Shown: positions 35,940 to 46,364 of the stretch, piece after piece
Layout: each line of letters opens with the position of its first letter
How positions within the stretch are numbered: position 1 is the first letter of the stretch
Origin: UBA1268 sp002694955
Lineage (GTDB): Bacteria > Planctomycetota > Planctomycetia > Pirellulales > UBA1268
Direction: 5' to 3'
Assembly: GCA_028066355.1 (NCBI GenBank)
Contig: JALCBP010000006.1
Span: forward strand, 1 to 64,000
Length of the DNA: 64,000 bases
The notes under the pieces: generated by a model
Seen by the model: the letters and a program-made list of their open reading frames with translations, nothing else
Databases searched by the model: none
Told to the model about the DNA's origin: nothing
Position numbers and translations under genes: made by a program

Positions 35940-37997
35940 CTAATTGCTGGCACTCGTTGCAGCATCTTGGTTCGTTGAGGCAGCAGAACGAGCCAGCGTG
36001 ATACCGCTGAGCCGCCATCCGTCCTCTAAATTTTGCATAACGAATCCATTCGTACCAAAATATTTTTTAATACGTTCAAAATCAGGCAACGTACTTCCAT
36101 CAATTTTTTGATCACGAACACTGCCAGGCTCTCCATCTCCTAAAAGACTGTTCAGCAGTTGGCCTGTTATGCTTTTTGACTTTGGCATTGCACCCCGCTT
36201 TAGCATTTCAAAAGTCGGTCGGATTGAATCGCCTGAACGCCCAAATCCCCATAAAACAACTGCGGAAGGGAAGAGCTTCTTGAGAGCGGCATCAATCCGT
36301 TTGTAGTCACCTGAAGTTGCAAGAGAATCCCCTTCACTCATTGTTAACACCCGTTCAAGAACATCTCGGTGTGAGGCGATCAAAAGATGACCATGCGCAA
36401 CGGTTACGGCAGAATGAGGGAGCAGTTTTTCTTCCTTTTCACGCAGCCGTCTACGACGATCGCTTGGGCTGTCTTCTTCCTGGTCTGCATGTGCAACAAT
36501 TCCGCCGGGCGTTTCTATCTCGAGTGTAGGAATTTCCATCGAACGGTCTATTAACTCCCAGATAACAACACCATGAGCCTCAATCCGGCGCATATCCGGA
36601 TCAGTTGCCATACTTTTGCCAACTGTGGCTGCAACTTTTTCTGGATCTGTTGCCTCAACTGCAATCACAAGGCGGTCGCTATCGATATCAATTGGCTCTT
36701 CGTAATCACCAAGAAGAACAATTCTTTTACCCAAACACGCAATCAGGTCTGACTCGACATCGATTTGCGGACCATCTGGGTCTTCTTTGAGCGATGCAAT
36801 TACGTCATCAAAAACCCCTTTTTCACCAACGACGTCATCCACAAGAGATTCCGCGGACTGAAAGGCAGTCTGTATGTCCCATTTCAACGAGGACCAACTC
36901 GACACATTTTTTGGGACCCAACTCAAAGGCTGAATTTCGGCACTCTCTGGGAACCGAAGCATACGAGCAGCAAGATCATATCGGTCGATTGATGCAGGGT
37001 CACGTCCGGGTAGTGGCGGTGCATAGGCGATAGTTTGATGACGCATTTGGTGCGGGCCGTCATCGAACATGATAACACCGCCCAGAGCCTTCACTGCATC
37101 AAATCCCTGGCGGCCGAGTATCTCAACGTAGTCTGGTCCCTTCTGTCGTTTTTTGGGTGGGTGCGCCAACTTGTATGCTGCAGCAAACCTGAACGGATCG
37201 ATGTACCAACGCAGTTTTGATGGAGAAGCAGCTAAATTCTCTAGCGAGCCTTCGCTTACCTTTACGAACTGTTCTTTTGAAGCGAGGCTATCTTGCCGAC
37301 CGTTTTCGAGAACCGCAAGCACGTGACTGACCTGAACCGGATCATCTCCGACGACAAGAGCTCTCCCTTCGTGCACAACTGCCACGACCTGTTCTGCTGG
37401 TTCTTCAGTGCCTACATCGTCTGCGCTTGGATCCTCCTGAGGAAGTTTATAGACACGGATTTTTTCTTCGAAGTCAGCAAGACGTTCTGCTTTTTGTTCA
37501 AGCAGACGGTCTTCAATCGTACCCAGCAGTTCCTCGGTCTCCTTCTCATGCCCCGAGGTATCGACGAGTAATACGGTTGCTAGACGACCAGCCTCTGGAA
37601 CGATCGCTGCTACGGCAATCTCTCCTCCTGGAATCTCTCCAAGGTCTTCAATAGTAAGACCGAGTTTACCAAGCCGTTGCTTTCCAGCCTTTGAAAGCTG
37701 CTGTCGGAAACTCGTAACAAAAGCCTCCATACTTGGATCACTCAGAAGTTTGCCGTACTGAGTACGATCAAAACTTGCTCCAAAATCTTCCGGATCAGCG
37801 ATACTTATCCACGCCACTGTTGTATCTGGAAAAACTCTCTGGCTCTCCGGAAATGCTGGGTTCTCAGCCCACACAGGACCGACGCAACACACAACGAAGT
37901 GAAAGGCAAACAGCCAACCGGCAAAACCTCTCAGAAGGCATCGATGGGGTATTGTGAGACACCAACCCTTTATTTGATCGTTCGATATACGCTCCAC
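35940..37997 (-). CDS. Large secreted protein of unknown function
   Basis: 685 residues. The GTG at 37997 is supported by AAAAGGAG seven bases upstream. A signal sequence (LLRGFAGWLFAFHFVVCCV...VWA) is followed by a soluble protein of alternating beta/alpha segments: SQRVFPDTTVAWISIADPED, LGKLGLTIEDLGEIPGGEIA, VAVVHEGRALVVGDDPVQVS. A linker rich in Glu/Asp/Arg (SDRRRRLREKEEKL) sits near 500. The layout resembles DUF3352-type proteins. No enzyme motif recognised. Confidence 0.8.
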   Translation of the reverse strand: MERISNDQIKGWCLTIPHRCLLRGFAGWLFAFHFVVCCVGPVWAENPAFPESQRVFPDTTVAWISIADPEDFGASFDRTQYGKLLSDPSMEAFVTSFRQQLSKAGKQRLGKLGLTIEDLGEIPGGEIAVAAIVPEAGRLATVLLVDTSGHEKETEELLGTIEDRLLEQKAERLADFEEKIRVYKLPQEDPSADDVGTEEPAEQVVAVVHEGRALVVGDDPVQVSHVLAVLENGRQDSLASKEQFVKVSEGSLENLAASPSKLRWYIDPFRFAAAYKLAHPPKKRQKGPDYVEILGRQGFDAVKALGGVIMFDDGPHQMRHQTIAYAPPLPGRDPASIDRYDLAARMLRFPESAEIQPLSWVPKNVSSWSSLKWDIQTAFQSAESLVDDVVGEKGVFDDVIASLKEDPDGPQIDVESDLIACLGKRIVLLGDYEEPIDIDSDRLVIAVEATDPEKVAATVGKSMATDPDMRRIEAHGVVIWELIDRSMEIPTLEIETPGGIVAHADQEEDSPSDRRRRLREKEEKLLPHSAVTVAHGHLLIASHRDVLERVLTMSEGDSLATSGDYKRIDAALKKLFPSAVVLWGFGRSGDSIRPTFEMLKRGAMPKSKSITGQLLNSLLGDGEPGSVRDQKIDGSTLPDFERIKKYFGTNGFVMQNLEDGWRLSGITLARSAASTNQDAATSASN

Positions 37998-38222
37998 AGA
38001 TCAACTCCTTTTGATTCCGGCACCCTGCGGCGACCAGACGTAACTCCGAAAACCAATCCGTCGTGAATCCAGCTGAACACCTGACAGCTCGACAGTCTTT
38101 ACGGACAAACCTGTCAGAACCAGAACTTGGAGTGTGTCAGGCTTTCCCATTTTTCTCAACATCAACTTTCTCGGATAAAGCACACAAAAACAGGCATCTA
38201 CGCGCATTTTCATGGAGTTTAT

Positions 38223-39500
38223 TCATGACAGTGTGTCATAAAAACTCTGTTGCAACAGGAACGTGCCCCATACTCCCATAACAAAGACTGCAAGACTGAA
38301 AGCAAACACAGTCTCAGTTCGTGCCTTAGCTCGTTGCAAAAAAAGACATGCAATCAGTGTTATGGCCCCTATCACAGTAAGAAAACCTACCGCCTGCAAG
38401 CCACTACCTGCTCCAGAACTCCCAACAGCAGCCAGAGACACCACGAGTGGCGGCCAAGAAACAATCGCCCCATAACTGACAAGTACAATTCCGGCTTGAA
38501 AAATTCGATTGGGTGTAGTGAGTCTCTCCAACCATCTGGCTCGTCTTCTGCATGACAAAAGACAATCCCACTCGGAAACAACCTTGTGACCGTCCAACAA
38601 CGAGGCAGATGGAATTGCTATCGCACCGAACACAATACTCGCAAGAATTTCGTACCTTGGAACGTCTGAACTCGTTAGCAGAAGCCAACCTACCATAGCC
38701 ACTAGTAGTGACACGATTGCAATGATTCGCAAAGTGCGCCGCCATGGTGACTGAACTGGAAGTATCCCGAGGAACGCAATTGATGAGAAACCATTCTCTT
38801 TTGAAGGTCGTGCTGCCGCCTCATTACGTAGCAGAATACTGCCAAAGATATCTGGATAGCTACTTGAGAACACTTCTGCACCAAGTAGAAGCAAGACAAG
38901 GCCCGCACCCAGCCAAACCATTACCAAGATGAAAGGGACTGCCCAAATAAGCCACGGTGGCATGCACGAAAAACTCCACCCAACTATCGCGATGGCAGAC
39001 CATCCGGTTAAGAGCACACCCGAATATGCATCAGCTATTGGAAACCCAGAAACCAAAAAAGTGAAGAATGTTCCTGCCGTTAAAACAATGATTACAATGC
39101 CTTCCAAAAGCAACGTGGCTTGTTGCACTTGATCATTCTGCCCAACAATGGCCTTCACAATAAGTCCTGAAACACATCCTATGGTTGGCCAGAGAAGCCG
39201 TACGACATACCAGGAAAGCCCATGCGGCAACGCCGAGACTGACCTTGTGAAACTGCCGAAGGCCCATTTCCTCGCATGACTGCGGAATGACCAAAGTGGA
39301 AGCGTTGCGGATACCTCTCCCATACCAATGGCAGCCGCCGAGGCAAGAATACCCCAGAAAAACAGGGGGAGCCCCCACACGCCTGGTATTGTCATCTTCG
39401 GTATTGTCATCACAGCACAGCCGGCTAGGCACAGGGAAACCCACGATGCAGGGCGTTGCCAATCGTGCTTGAGCCAAATCTTGATGACGGTAAAAAACAT
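38223..39500 (-). CDS. Polytopic membrane protein
   Basis: 425 residues with about ten to eleven membrane helices, for example WVSLCLAGCAVMTIPKM, LPLFFWGILASAAAIGMG, LLLEGIVIIVLTAGTFFTFL, WLIWAVPFILVMVWLGAGLV, TLRIIAIVSLLVAMVGWLLL and FSLAVFVMGVWGTFLLQQS. It could be an ABC-2-like permease or an unknown membrane protein; no ATPase gene is next to it, so I make no functional call. Confidence 0.78.
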   Translation of the reverse strand: MFFTVIKIWLKHDWQRPASWVSLCLAGCAVMTIPKMTIPGVWGLPLFFWGILASAAAIGMGEVSATLPLWSFRSHARKWAFGSFTRSVSALPHGLSWYVVRLLWPTIGCVSGLIVKAIVGQNDQVQQATLLLEGIVIIVLTAGTFFTFLVSGFPIADAYSGVLLTGWSAIAIVGWSFSCMPPWLIWAVPFILVMVWLGAGLVLLLLGAEVFSSSYPDIFGSILLRNEAAARPSKENGFSSIAFLGILPVQSPWRRTLRIIAIVSLLVAMVGWLLLTSSDVPRYEILASIVFGAIAIPSASLLDGHKVVSEWDCLLSCRRRARWLERLTTPNRIFQAGIVLVSYGAIVSWPPLVVSLAAVGSSGAGSGLQAVGFLTVIGAITLIACLFLQRAKARTETVFAFSLAVFVMGVWGTFLLQQSFYDTLS

Positions 39501-39551
39501 CCCACCGTGCTTTTTTAAAGACCCTCAAATCCTGTCATGTCAACATGAATA

Positions 39552-40763
39552 CTATTTCCTCGGACGAATCCCGCCCTGAACCCGAAGCGGCAGCCCAAGG
39601 ATTCTGAGAAATCCCTCAGCGTCAGTCTGATCATATGAGCCGCCACCCTCCATTGAGGCAATTGCGGCATCATACAAACTCTCAGAGCTTTCTCTACTTT
39701 TTACGAGGATGTTCCCTTTGTATAAGTTGAGCTCGACACTACCTGTAACGGGTCGCTGTGCCTCACGAATGAATGCAAGAAGTGCATCCATTTTTGCACA
39801 ATACCAAAACCCGTAATAAACCGCCTCAGCGAACTCAGCTGACAAACGATCTCGAAGATGAACCAGATCGCGATCAAGTGTCAGTTGCTCAATAAACCGG
39901 TGTGATTCATACAAAAGGGTCATCCCGGGAGCTTCGTACACACCACGACTTTTCATTCCCACAAGACGGTTCTCGAGGATATCTATTCGACCAATCCCGT
40001 TGCGTCCACCAATTTCATTGAGCCTAAGAACCATTTCGTGTGGACAAAGTTCCTCACCGTTAAGCTTCACTGGAACACCAGAATCAAACGTAATTCGTAT
40101 GGTCTCGACACGATCTGGCGCTTGTTGCGGCGAAACAGACATTCCAAAATCAACAAGCTCATAGCCATCTGTATCAAGTTCTTCCAGAAGACCTGCCTCA
40201 TAGCTAGTGTGCAGGCAATTCTCATCCGAGCTGTACGGTTTTGCTTTCGAAGCTTTCACAGGAATCGATTTTTCTTCACAAAATTCAATGAGTTCTTTTC
40301 GACCTGGAAAACGTTTACGAAACGCTTCTATCCGCCACGGTGCAAGCACCTCGATCGACGGATCAATGGCCTCAGCAGCCAACTGAAAACGGCACTGATC
40401 ATTGCCTTTACCGGTCGAACCATGTGCAAATACGGTCGCACCCTCTGCATGTGCAAGATCGACACAGACCTTACTTATCAGGGGCCGGGCGATCGATGTC
40501 CCAAGAAGGTATGTCCCCTCATAGCGTGCCTGCCACTGCATGGCTGGAAACGCGTAATCTCGGCAGAGTTCCTCTCTTACGTCAACAAGAATCGCTTTTT
40601 TCGCACCACACCGACGGGCTTTTTCAAGCGTCGCCTCTCTGTCTTCACACGGCTGCCCAAGATCAACGTAGACACAAATTACTTCGTACCCTTGCTCAAT
40701 CAACCAGCCAAGTATTACGGACGTGTCGAGACCACCCGAGTACGCGAGGACGCATTTTTTCAT
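39552..40763 (-). CDS. argG: Argininosuccinate synthase
   Basis: Joins citrulline and aspartate using ATP to give argininosuccinate, the penultimate step of arginine synthesis. The 403 residues begin MKKCVLAYSGGLDTSVILGW with the PP-loop SGGLDTS at 10-16. Further motifs: YLLGTSIARPLI, AHGSTGKGNDQCRF, APWRIEAFRKRFPGR, and the C-terminal FRILGLPLRVQG-like ending. Typical length. No other arg genes are adjacent. An AGGAAATG site precedes the start. Confidence 0.96.
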   Translation of the reverse strand: MKKCVLAYSGGLDTSVILGWLIEQGYEVICVYVDLGQPCEDREATLEKARRCGAKKAILVDVREELCRDYAFPAMQWQARYEGTYLLGTSIARPLISKVCVDLAHAEGATVFAHGSTGKGNDQCRFQLAAEAIDPSIEVLAPWRIEAFRKRFPGRKELIEFCEEKSIPVKASKAKPYSSDENCLHTSYEAGLLEELDTDGYELVDFGMSVSPQQAPDRVETIRITFDSGVPVKLNGEELCPHEMVLRLNEIGGRNGIGRIDILENRLVGMKSRGVYEAPGMTLLYESHRFIEQLTLDRDLVHLRDRLSAEFAEAVYYGFWYCAKMDALLAFIREAQRPVTGSVELNLYKGNILVKSRESSESLYDAAIASMEGGGSYDQTDAEGFLRILGLPLRVQGGIRPRK

Positions 40764-40931
40764 TCGTCATTTCCTAAAAAGTAACTAGCCTACGAAGCTC
40801 TAGACCTAAAATGTGACAAAAAATTCAATTCAGGCAATGCAGACCCATCAAGCCTGCTAACAATTGCCTGTTACTCGAAAAAAGTGTTCTAAATTAAGGA
40901 TGTTTCCACCTAGCGTTCAGTGCACGACCGT

Positions 40932-42482
40932 TCACACTTCGTGCACCATCGCCATATTGTGACCGCCTGCTCCAAACCCTATTCCAGCAACAAGAACGAT
41001 ACGGTCTCCTCGCTCAAGTCGACCATTCTGCAACCCCCATTCACTTACATGGCTCAGCAACTGATTCACGTCAGCTCCCTCAGGAACAGCAACCGGAGTC
41101 ACACCCCAGTACAACGTCATCTGCCTGAGTGTTGCCGGGTCATCAGTCAACCCGATTGTAGGAACGGCACCACGGTGTTTTGACCGAGCGATCGCCGTAA
41201 CTCCACTCTTACTGGCAACAACAAAAAGCCGTGCATCTAGCTCTGCTGCGATGCGGCTCGCCCCTTCAACAACTGCCTGAGTGATTGGATGGAGTCCGTG
41301 TACAAGCCGTTGAGGCTTTGGTAGGTAAGCATTCCCAGCAGCACCGACTCTACTTTTTCCTAACAACTCATCGAGGTATTGTCGTCGTGAATTCAGATAC
41401 TGCCGCTCAGTTGATTGTGCTATACGACGCATCATTTCTACAACACGTCGCGGATGATCACCGATGGCTGTTTCTCCCGAGAGCATGCATGCATCTGCAC
41501 CATCAAGAATGGCATTAGCAACATCGGTCGTCTCAGCACGCGTCGGGCGTCTTGAATATTGCATGCTATCCAGCATCTGCGTCGCTACGATCACCGGCTT
41601 TTGGTATTGCTGACAGACCCGAATAATCTGCTTCTGTACCATCGGCATACTTGCGACATCAATTTCAACTCCAAGGTCACCACGGGCGACCATTACCACA
41701 TCGGCTCCGTCAATAATCGAGTCGAGGTTATCAAGCGCCTCCCGCTTTTCAATCTTGGCAACCACTCGTGCAGAGGATTGTCTGGTGCGTAATAATTCCT
41801 TAAGAAGGTTAACCTCGCCAGAAGATCGCACGAAAGAAAGACTCACAAAATCAGCACCCACAGAAGCTGCCCATTCAGCATGCTTCCAATCGTCCGCACT
41901 CATTGCAGCAACCGACAAGTTAACACCTGGCAAATTTACGCCCTGACGGCTTCTGACAACTCCACCTTGCACCACTCGACAACGTGCGTGGTCGTTTGTC
42001 TTCTCAGATACAACCAAACTGATTGTACCGTCAGCAAGCATGATGGAATCTCCAACAGCCAACTCATTTACAAGCGTCGGATAGGTCGTCACAAAATGGT
42101 GCATCCGGTCGCTTGCTGTGCCGGGAACAAAAAAAATATCACTTCCTTCAACGCACTCAACGCTACCACCAGTGATTTCTCCTAGCCGTATTTTTGGGCC
42201 GGCCAAGTCAACAAGGATACCTACAGGCCTTCCAACTTTTTCCGATATATCTCGAACCGTGTTGAGCGTCGCGGTATGCTCATCTATGGAGCCATGCGCC
42301 ATGTTGAGTCTGAAAACATCAACGCCACCTTCAATGAGTGCCTGAACACCTGCTTCACCAGAACTCGCAGGCCCTATGGTTGCAATAATTTTTGTTCGTA
42401 CCGGTGCACCAGGGAGAGACGGTGCTGCTTCATCCACGCCTGAATAACCGGGAATATCTGTCACGACGCGGCCCTGCTGCAT
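40932..42482 (-). CDS. pyk: Pyruvate kinase
   Basis: Last step of glycolysis: phosphoenolpyruvate + ADP to pyruvate + ATP, cytosolic. The 516 residues show RTKIIATIGPASSGEAGVQA, VDVFRLNMAHGSIDEH, the metal/active-site stretch VVAKIEKREALDNLDSII, DVVMVARGDLGVEI, and KPVIVATQMLDSM with RPTRAETTDVANAILDGADA. The C-terminal domain has RIAAELDARLFVVASKSGVT. A 25-residue N-terminal extension before the barrel is unusual but modest. Confidence 0.95.
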   Translation of the reverse strand: MQQGRVVTDIPGYSGVDEAAPSLPGAPVRTKIIATIGPASSGEAGVQALIEGGVDVFRLNMAHGSIDEHTATLNTVRDISEKVGRPVGILVDLAGPKIRLGEITGGSVECVEGSDIFFVPGTASDRMHHFVTTYPTLVNELAVGDSIMLADGTISLVVSEKTNDHARCRVVQGGVVRSRQGVNLPGVNLSVAAMSADDWKHAEWAASVGADFVSLSFVRSSGEVNLLKELLRTRQSSARVVAKIEKREALDNLDSIIDGADVVMVARGDLGVEIDVASMPMVQKQIIRVCQQYQKPVIVATQMLDSMQYSRRPTRAETTDVANAILDGADACMLSGETAIGDHPRRVVEMMRRIAQSTERQYLNSRRQYLDELLGKSRVGAAGNAYLPKPQRLVHGLHPITQAVVEGASRIAAELDARLFVVASKSGVTAIARSKHRGAVPTIGLTDDPATLRQMTLYWGVTPVAVPEGADVNQLLSHVSEWGLQNGRLERGDRIVLVAGIGFGAGGHNMAMVHEV

Positions 42483-42596
42483 CTAAGGGGTAGGATAAAT
42501 CAGTCAAACCAAACACAATTGTAGTTTACCGTAATTAAGAAACATGTTCTTAAGAGTGAATCAACCCTTTTTACCTTTGCAGAAAAACACCGTTTG

Positions 42597-43505
42597 ATGG
42601 TTAAATCTGGCTTGTACGCCTCAACAAAGAGAAAGTCTTCGGCAGATTACTGGCGACAACAACGCGTTCTCATAGCTGGTGGCACCAGCGGATTTGGGCT
42701 CGTTTTAGCAAAACTACTAAGTCGTTTAGGTGCCTCTGTTATGGTGATTGGTCGTTCGGCTGAACGAGTCCGAAACGCAATGGTCCAGTGCGATGCTGAA
42801 GCAGACAACGCTGGGCACTCAAAAAATCGAGTGCAGGGGATTACCGCTGACCTCAGTCAAAATGGAGAGGGCAACCGCGTTGCTGCTCACTGTATTGATA
42901 AGCTTGGTGGTTGTGACTCATTCTTTTTCTGTATTGGTCAATCAAGTCGATCGCTTGTTCTCAAACTGACCCCTCAAGAGATACGCTCCTCTCTTGATGC
43001 AAATCTCATGACAGCCATTGAAATCACTCAGGCTGTGGCCGAATCTGTTTGCCATGCCCACGGGCATCTTGTTTTTATTGGAAGCCTCGCTGGAAAGTTT
43101 GTCACTCCAGCGATGGGTAACTACGCTATCGGAAAGTCAGCGCTTGCGGCTTTTGCTGAGGCCGTTCGCCTTGAAACACAACCACATGGTGGGCACGTCC
43201 TTCTTGTTTGTCCTGGCCCGATTCAGCGAGTATCGGTAGAAGGATCAAGCGATCCTTCGCACAATCGTTACGATGAACAAGTACTGAATTACGGACTCCC
43301 CAATAGCACTGCACAGCCGGGCGGTGGGGCGTCAGTGCGGCTTTTGGATGCAGAGAAACTCGCTGACGAGGTACTGGCTGCGTGCCAGCAGAATCATCAG
43401 GAACTCGTCCGCCCGAAAAAGGCAATGTTTCTCGCCGGTCTCATTGAATGGTTCCCGTCATGGGGGCGGACAATACTCAACCGCTATACGAGACAAAAAG
43501 ACTGA
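42597..43505 (+). CDS. Short-chain dehydrogenase/reductase
   Basis: NAD(P)-dependent oxidoreductase of about 302 residues. The ATG at 42597 is preferred over the TTG just before it. Cofactor motif AGGTSGFG (G-x3-G-x-G), VMVIGRSAERVRNA after the second strand, Ser in FIGSLAGKFVTP and the catalytic YAIGK. VLLVCPGPIQR follows. The hydrophobic C-terminal stretch MFLAGLIEWFPSWGRTILNRY recalls SDRs linked to sphingoid base or lipid reduction (3-ketodihydrosphingosine reductase type), but that assignment is only suggestive. Confidence 0.88.
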   Translation: MVKSGLYASTKRKSSADYWRQQRVLIAGGTSGFGLVLAKLLSRLGASVMVIGRSAERVRNAMVQCDAEADNAGHSKNRVQGITADLSQNGEGNRVAAHCIDKLGGCDSFFFCIGQSSRSLVLKLTPQEIRSSLDANLMTAIEITQAVAESVCHAHGHLVFIGSLAGKFVTPAMGNYAIGKSALAAFAEAVRLETQPHGGHVLLVCPGPIQRVSVEGSSDPSHNRYDEQVLNYGLPNSTAQPGGGASVRLLDAEKLADEVLAACQQNHQELVRPKKAMFLAGLIEWFPSWGRTILNRYTRQKD

Positions 43506-43601
43506 TAGCAGGATCAGCACGCTGCCCACACAAAAACATTTTTTTCAACCGAGCCAGATACCAGCAAGTGGATAGCTCATGAGGTGTCGTCACGATACCC
43601 A

Positions 43602-46364
43602 TCAAGACATCATCTCCGAATTTACACCTGATCCGGCAACCTCTTTCAACGCCATCCGAATCGTTGCAAGACGGTCTGAGTCTTCGACTTTTGCACCATC
43701 AAAGTCGACCACATGAAATGCATCTACAATCTGGTCAAGATAGGTGCTGATTTTTGCTGAACGCACCGAGAATTGATGTTCGTAAAGCGTTTTCGATAAA
43801 GCGAGAAGAAGCCCATCAGAATCCTCTGCGAAAACTTCGATTATTGTCGCATCCGTCGACGAGTCGTTGTCGACCTGAACTCGTGGCGGCAATTTTGCAG
43901 CTGCCTGCACTTCGGATGCGAAAGGGTTCCACCTTCGCTTGATCGATGGCAACTCATTCTCAAGGCAGGACTCAACAGCTTTCGAAATCTCTTCTAACCG
44001 TCCCGCCGGAACAGTACCAACAAAGTCTTTATCCACAACACGAAAATGATCAATAAGATATTCATCATCGAGTGTGTGAATATCAGCTGAAAGGATTTCA
44101 AGCCGTTGGCTCGCCAACCCGGCTGCTATTCTGTGAAATACGCCGGATATTAGGGACGCTCTCAATCCAACAGTGACTGATATTGTCGATGTGTCAGGTT
44201 GCCACCGGACGGCAACGAATCGTCCACCAGTCGGTAGATTGGTCAATTTAGCGAGTTCTTCAACAACGCGATTCGGCTCGTACGATCGAAGATAGCCACG
44301 AGGAAGGTCGGTTGCGAGCCTTACGAGTGGTTCACTCGCATCTAGGTCTGCCAGAAGTTCGCTTATTTCTGCCCGCCTAAGATCCGCGCCCCGGTCATTC
44401 GCATCGGGATCAAGAAACTGTAGCGTCCGGTTATAGAGATCGCTCAGGAGTTCTGCCTTCCACTGATTCCAAACACCGGGTCCAACAGCTGCAATATCTG
44501 CCATCGTCAAAACGGTGAGGAGCCGCAGAATTTCAGGGGAGCCAACCTCACGAGCAAATGAAAGAACAAGTGAATCGTCATCGACATTTCGCCTGAAGGC
44601 AAGTTCCGCCATAAGAAGGTGACGCAGTACAAGAAACTCAAGTACCTCCGCCTCATCATTGTCCAGGCCAAATAGGGGAGCAACATCTCTTGCTATTCGA
44701 GCACCGACCTCGCTGTGATCACCCTCATATCCTTTGCCAAGATCATGAATTAATAGCGCAAGCAGCACGAGCCGTCGCCTTCTTCGAACCTGGCGCCAGA
44801 CATCACCGAGCCAGCCTTCATCAGCATCGAGTTCATTGGCCCTCTCGACTGCCAGAAGGCAATGTTCGTCAACTGTATATTTATGAAAATTGTTAAACTG
44901 CAAAAGACCTCGTGCATGAAAAAAAGCGGGTAGCAATTGCTCGAGCAGTCTCAGTTCATGAAGCCTCCGAAGTGCCGGGCCGAGGGGAGAAACAATAGAG
45001 AAAAGTCCAATAAAGCGTTGCCGAGCCTCGTCTGTAACTGGTGGGGAAAATCGAGCGACTGACTGACGCAAAGCGGTCCAATTCGTCGGCTCAATCGGAA
45101 CTTCATAAAGCATTGAGAGCTCAACCAGCCGAACAATCCGCTCCATATCAGAAGCGACTGTCTTAAAGGAACTTGGCACGATAGCAACAGCCATCGGCCC
45201 CACCACAAAGCAACCATCGACCCTATTGCCAAATAACCCAGTCATCCAGCTTCGCAGTCTACGCCCCCCCTCGGCCTGCTGTGTCAGCCCTCGTGTCACT
45301 TGGGCGACCTCACGGGTGTAACCAAAATAAACCTGCATAAAATGCTCAACACCCAACATTCCAGCAGCCGCGTAGAAACCGCGTTCCTCTGCAATGCGAA
45401 CCTGTTCTTCGCGTGTTAATTCATCACTTCCTCGGCCCGCCTGAATATGAAGTTCAACTCGCAGGTCTCTAAGAAAAACAAGGCATTGGCCGAGCATGTC
45501 GGCGTCTGCATCCGAAAGCCCACGATTACGATTGAGAACTCGGCGATCATCTACGGAAATAACACTTTCTCCACCAGGCAATGGTGAAGGCCCAAGAGGA
45601 AGAAGCCGGTCAGACTCAAGAAACGATAGCCATCTCGCTAGTTGGATATCTCGAATACCACCAACGGAGCGTTTGACATTTGGCTGAAGGAGATAAACGG
45701 TTTCACCGTACTTCTTCGCTTCCTCCTTTCGAGCGGCAACGAGCATTCTTGCCATCTTCCGACGCGAACGCAGAGCCATTGCTCTCAACCGTGCGATCAG
45801 TTTGTGGCATCGCGCTTCGTCCCCTGCGAGCACCCTGAGTTCCAACAAGGAACTGAAGATAGTTGCGTCTGCTGATGCTAATTGCGTGGCCTCAGCAACA
45901 GTCCGAACACTTTGCCCGACCTCAAGTCCTGCGTCAAAAAGGTCACGTAAAAGCTGACTAGCGACTTCGGCTACTACGTCAGTCTGGCTGACATTTTCTG
46001 ATAGTGAGCTTCGATTTTTCCGTATTCCTTCAGAACCAACTGTTTTCTCAAGCAACAACACTAGATCCACATCAGAACCTGGTGTCATTTCACCACGCGC
46101 GTACCCCCCACATGCTACAACCGTTACCCGCTTGCTCACCTCGCACCGATCACTCTCCCGCAATTCTGCAAGAATTGCCTTCCAGATCTCACGCACACAC
46201 CGATCAACTGCTTTTGTCCGTAATCGACAAAGCGATAATCCATTATCACCGGCTGCGTGCCGAAGCCTGATATCTTTGTCAACCACCGCGAGCAAAGATG
46301 ATGCATCTTGAACCGACTTCCGAACCGCTCGGCTTGACGCATTACTAGCAACTGATTTATTCAT
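43602..46364 (-). CDS. glnD: Bifunctional uridylyltransferase/uridylyl-removing enzyme GlnD
   Basis: Nitrogen sensor that adds UMP to PII when glutamine is low and removes it when high. The 920 residues are full length. The nucleotidyltransferase core is at about 86-107: GGYARGEMTPGSDVDLVLL with Asp98 and Asp100. The GlnE-like middle region runs to about 480. The HD hydrolase domain has LLIHDLGKGYEGDHSEVG and LVLRHLLMAELAFRRN. Two ACT domains sense glutamine at about 715-790 and 840-910. Its ATG overlaps the preceding adenosyltransferase stop by four bases. No glnB or glnA in this window. Confidence 0.93.
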   Translation of the reverse strand: MNKSVASNASSRAVRKSVQDASSLLAVVDKDIRLRHAAGDNGLSLCRLRTKAVDRCVREIWKAILAELRESDRCEVSKRVTVVACGGYARGEMTPGSDVDLVLLLEKTVGSEGIRKNRSSLSENVSQTDVVAEVASQLLRDLFDAGLEVGQSVRTVAEATQLASADATIFSSLLELRVLAGDEARCHKLIARLRAMALRSRRKMARMLVAARKEEAKKYGETVYLLQPNVKRSVGGIRDIQLARWLSFLESDRLLPLGPSPLPGGESVISVDDRRVLNRNRGLSDADADMLGQCLVFLRDLRVELHIQAGRGSDELTREEQVRIAEERGFYAAAGMLGVEHFMQVYFGYTREVAQVTRGLTQQAEGGRRLRSWMTGLFGNRVDGCFVVGPMAVAIVPSSFKTVASDMERIVRLVELSMLYEVPIEPTNWTALRQSVARFSPPVTDEARQRFIGLFSIVSPLGPALRRLHELRLLEQLLPAFFHARGLLQFNNFHKYTVDEHCLLAVERANELDADEGWLGDVWRQVRRRRRLVLLALLIHDLGKGYEGDHSEVGARIARDVAPLFGLDNDEAEVLEFLVLRHLLMAELAFRRNVDDDSLVLSFAREVGSPEILRLLTVLTMADIAAVGPGVWNQWKAELLSDLYNRTLQFLDPDANDRGADLRRAEISELLADLDASEPLVRLATDLPRGYLRSYEPNRVVEELAKLTNLPTGGRFVAVRWQPDTSTISVTVGLRASLISGVFHRIAAGLASQRLEILSADIHTLDDEYLIDHFRVVDKDFVGTVPAGRLEEISKAVESCLENELPSIKRRWNPFASEVQAAAKLPPRVQVDNDSSTDATIIEVFAEDSDGLLLALSKTLYEHQFSVRSAKISTYLDQIVDAFHVVDFDGAKVEDSDRLATIRMALKEVAGSGVNSEMMS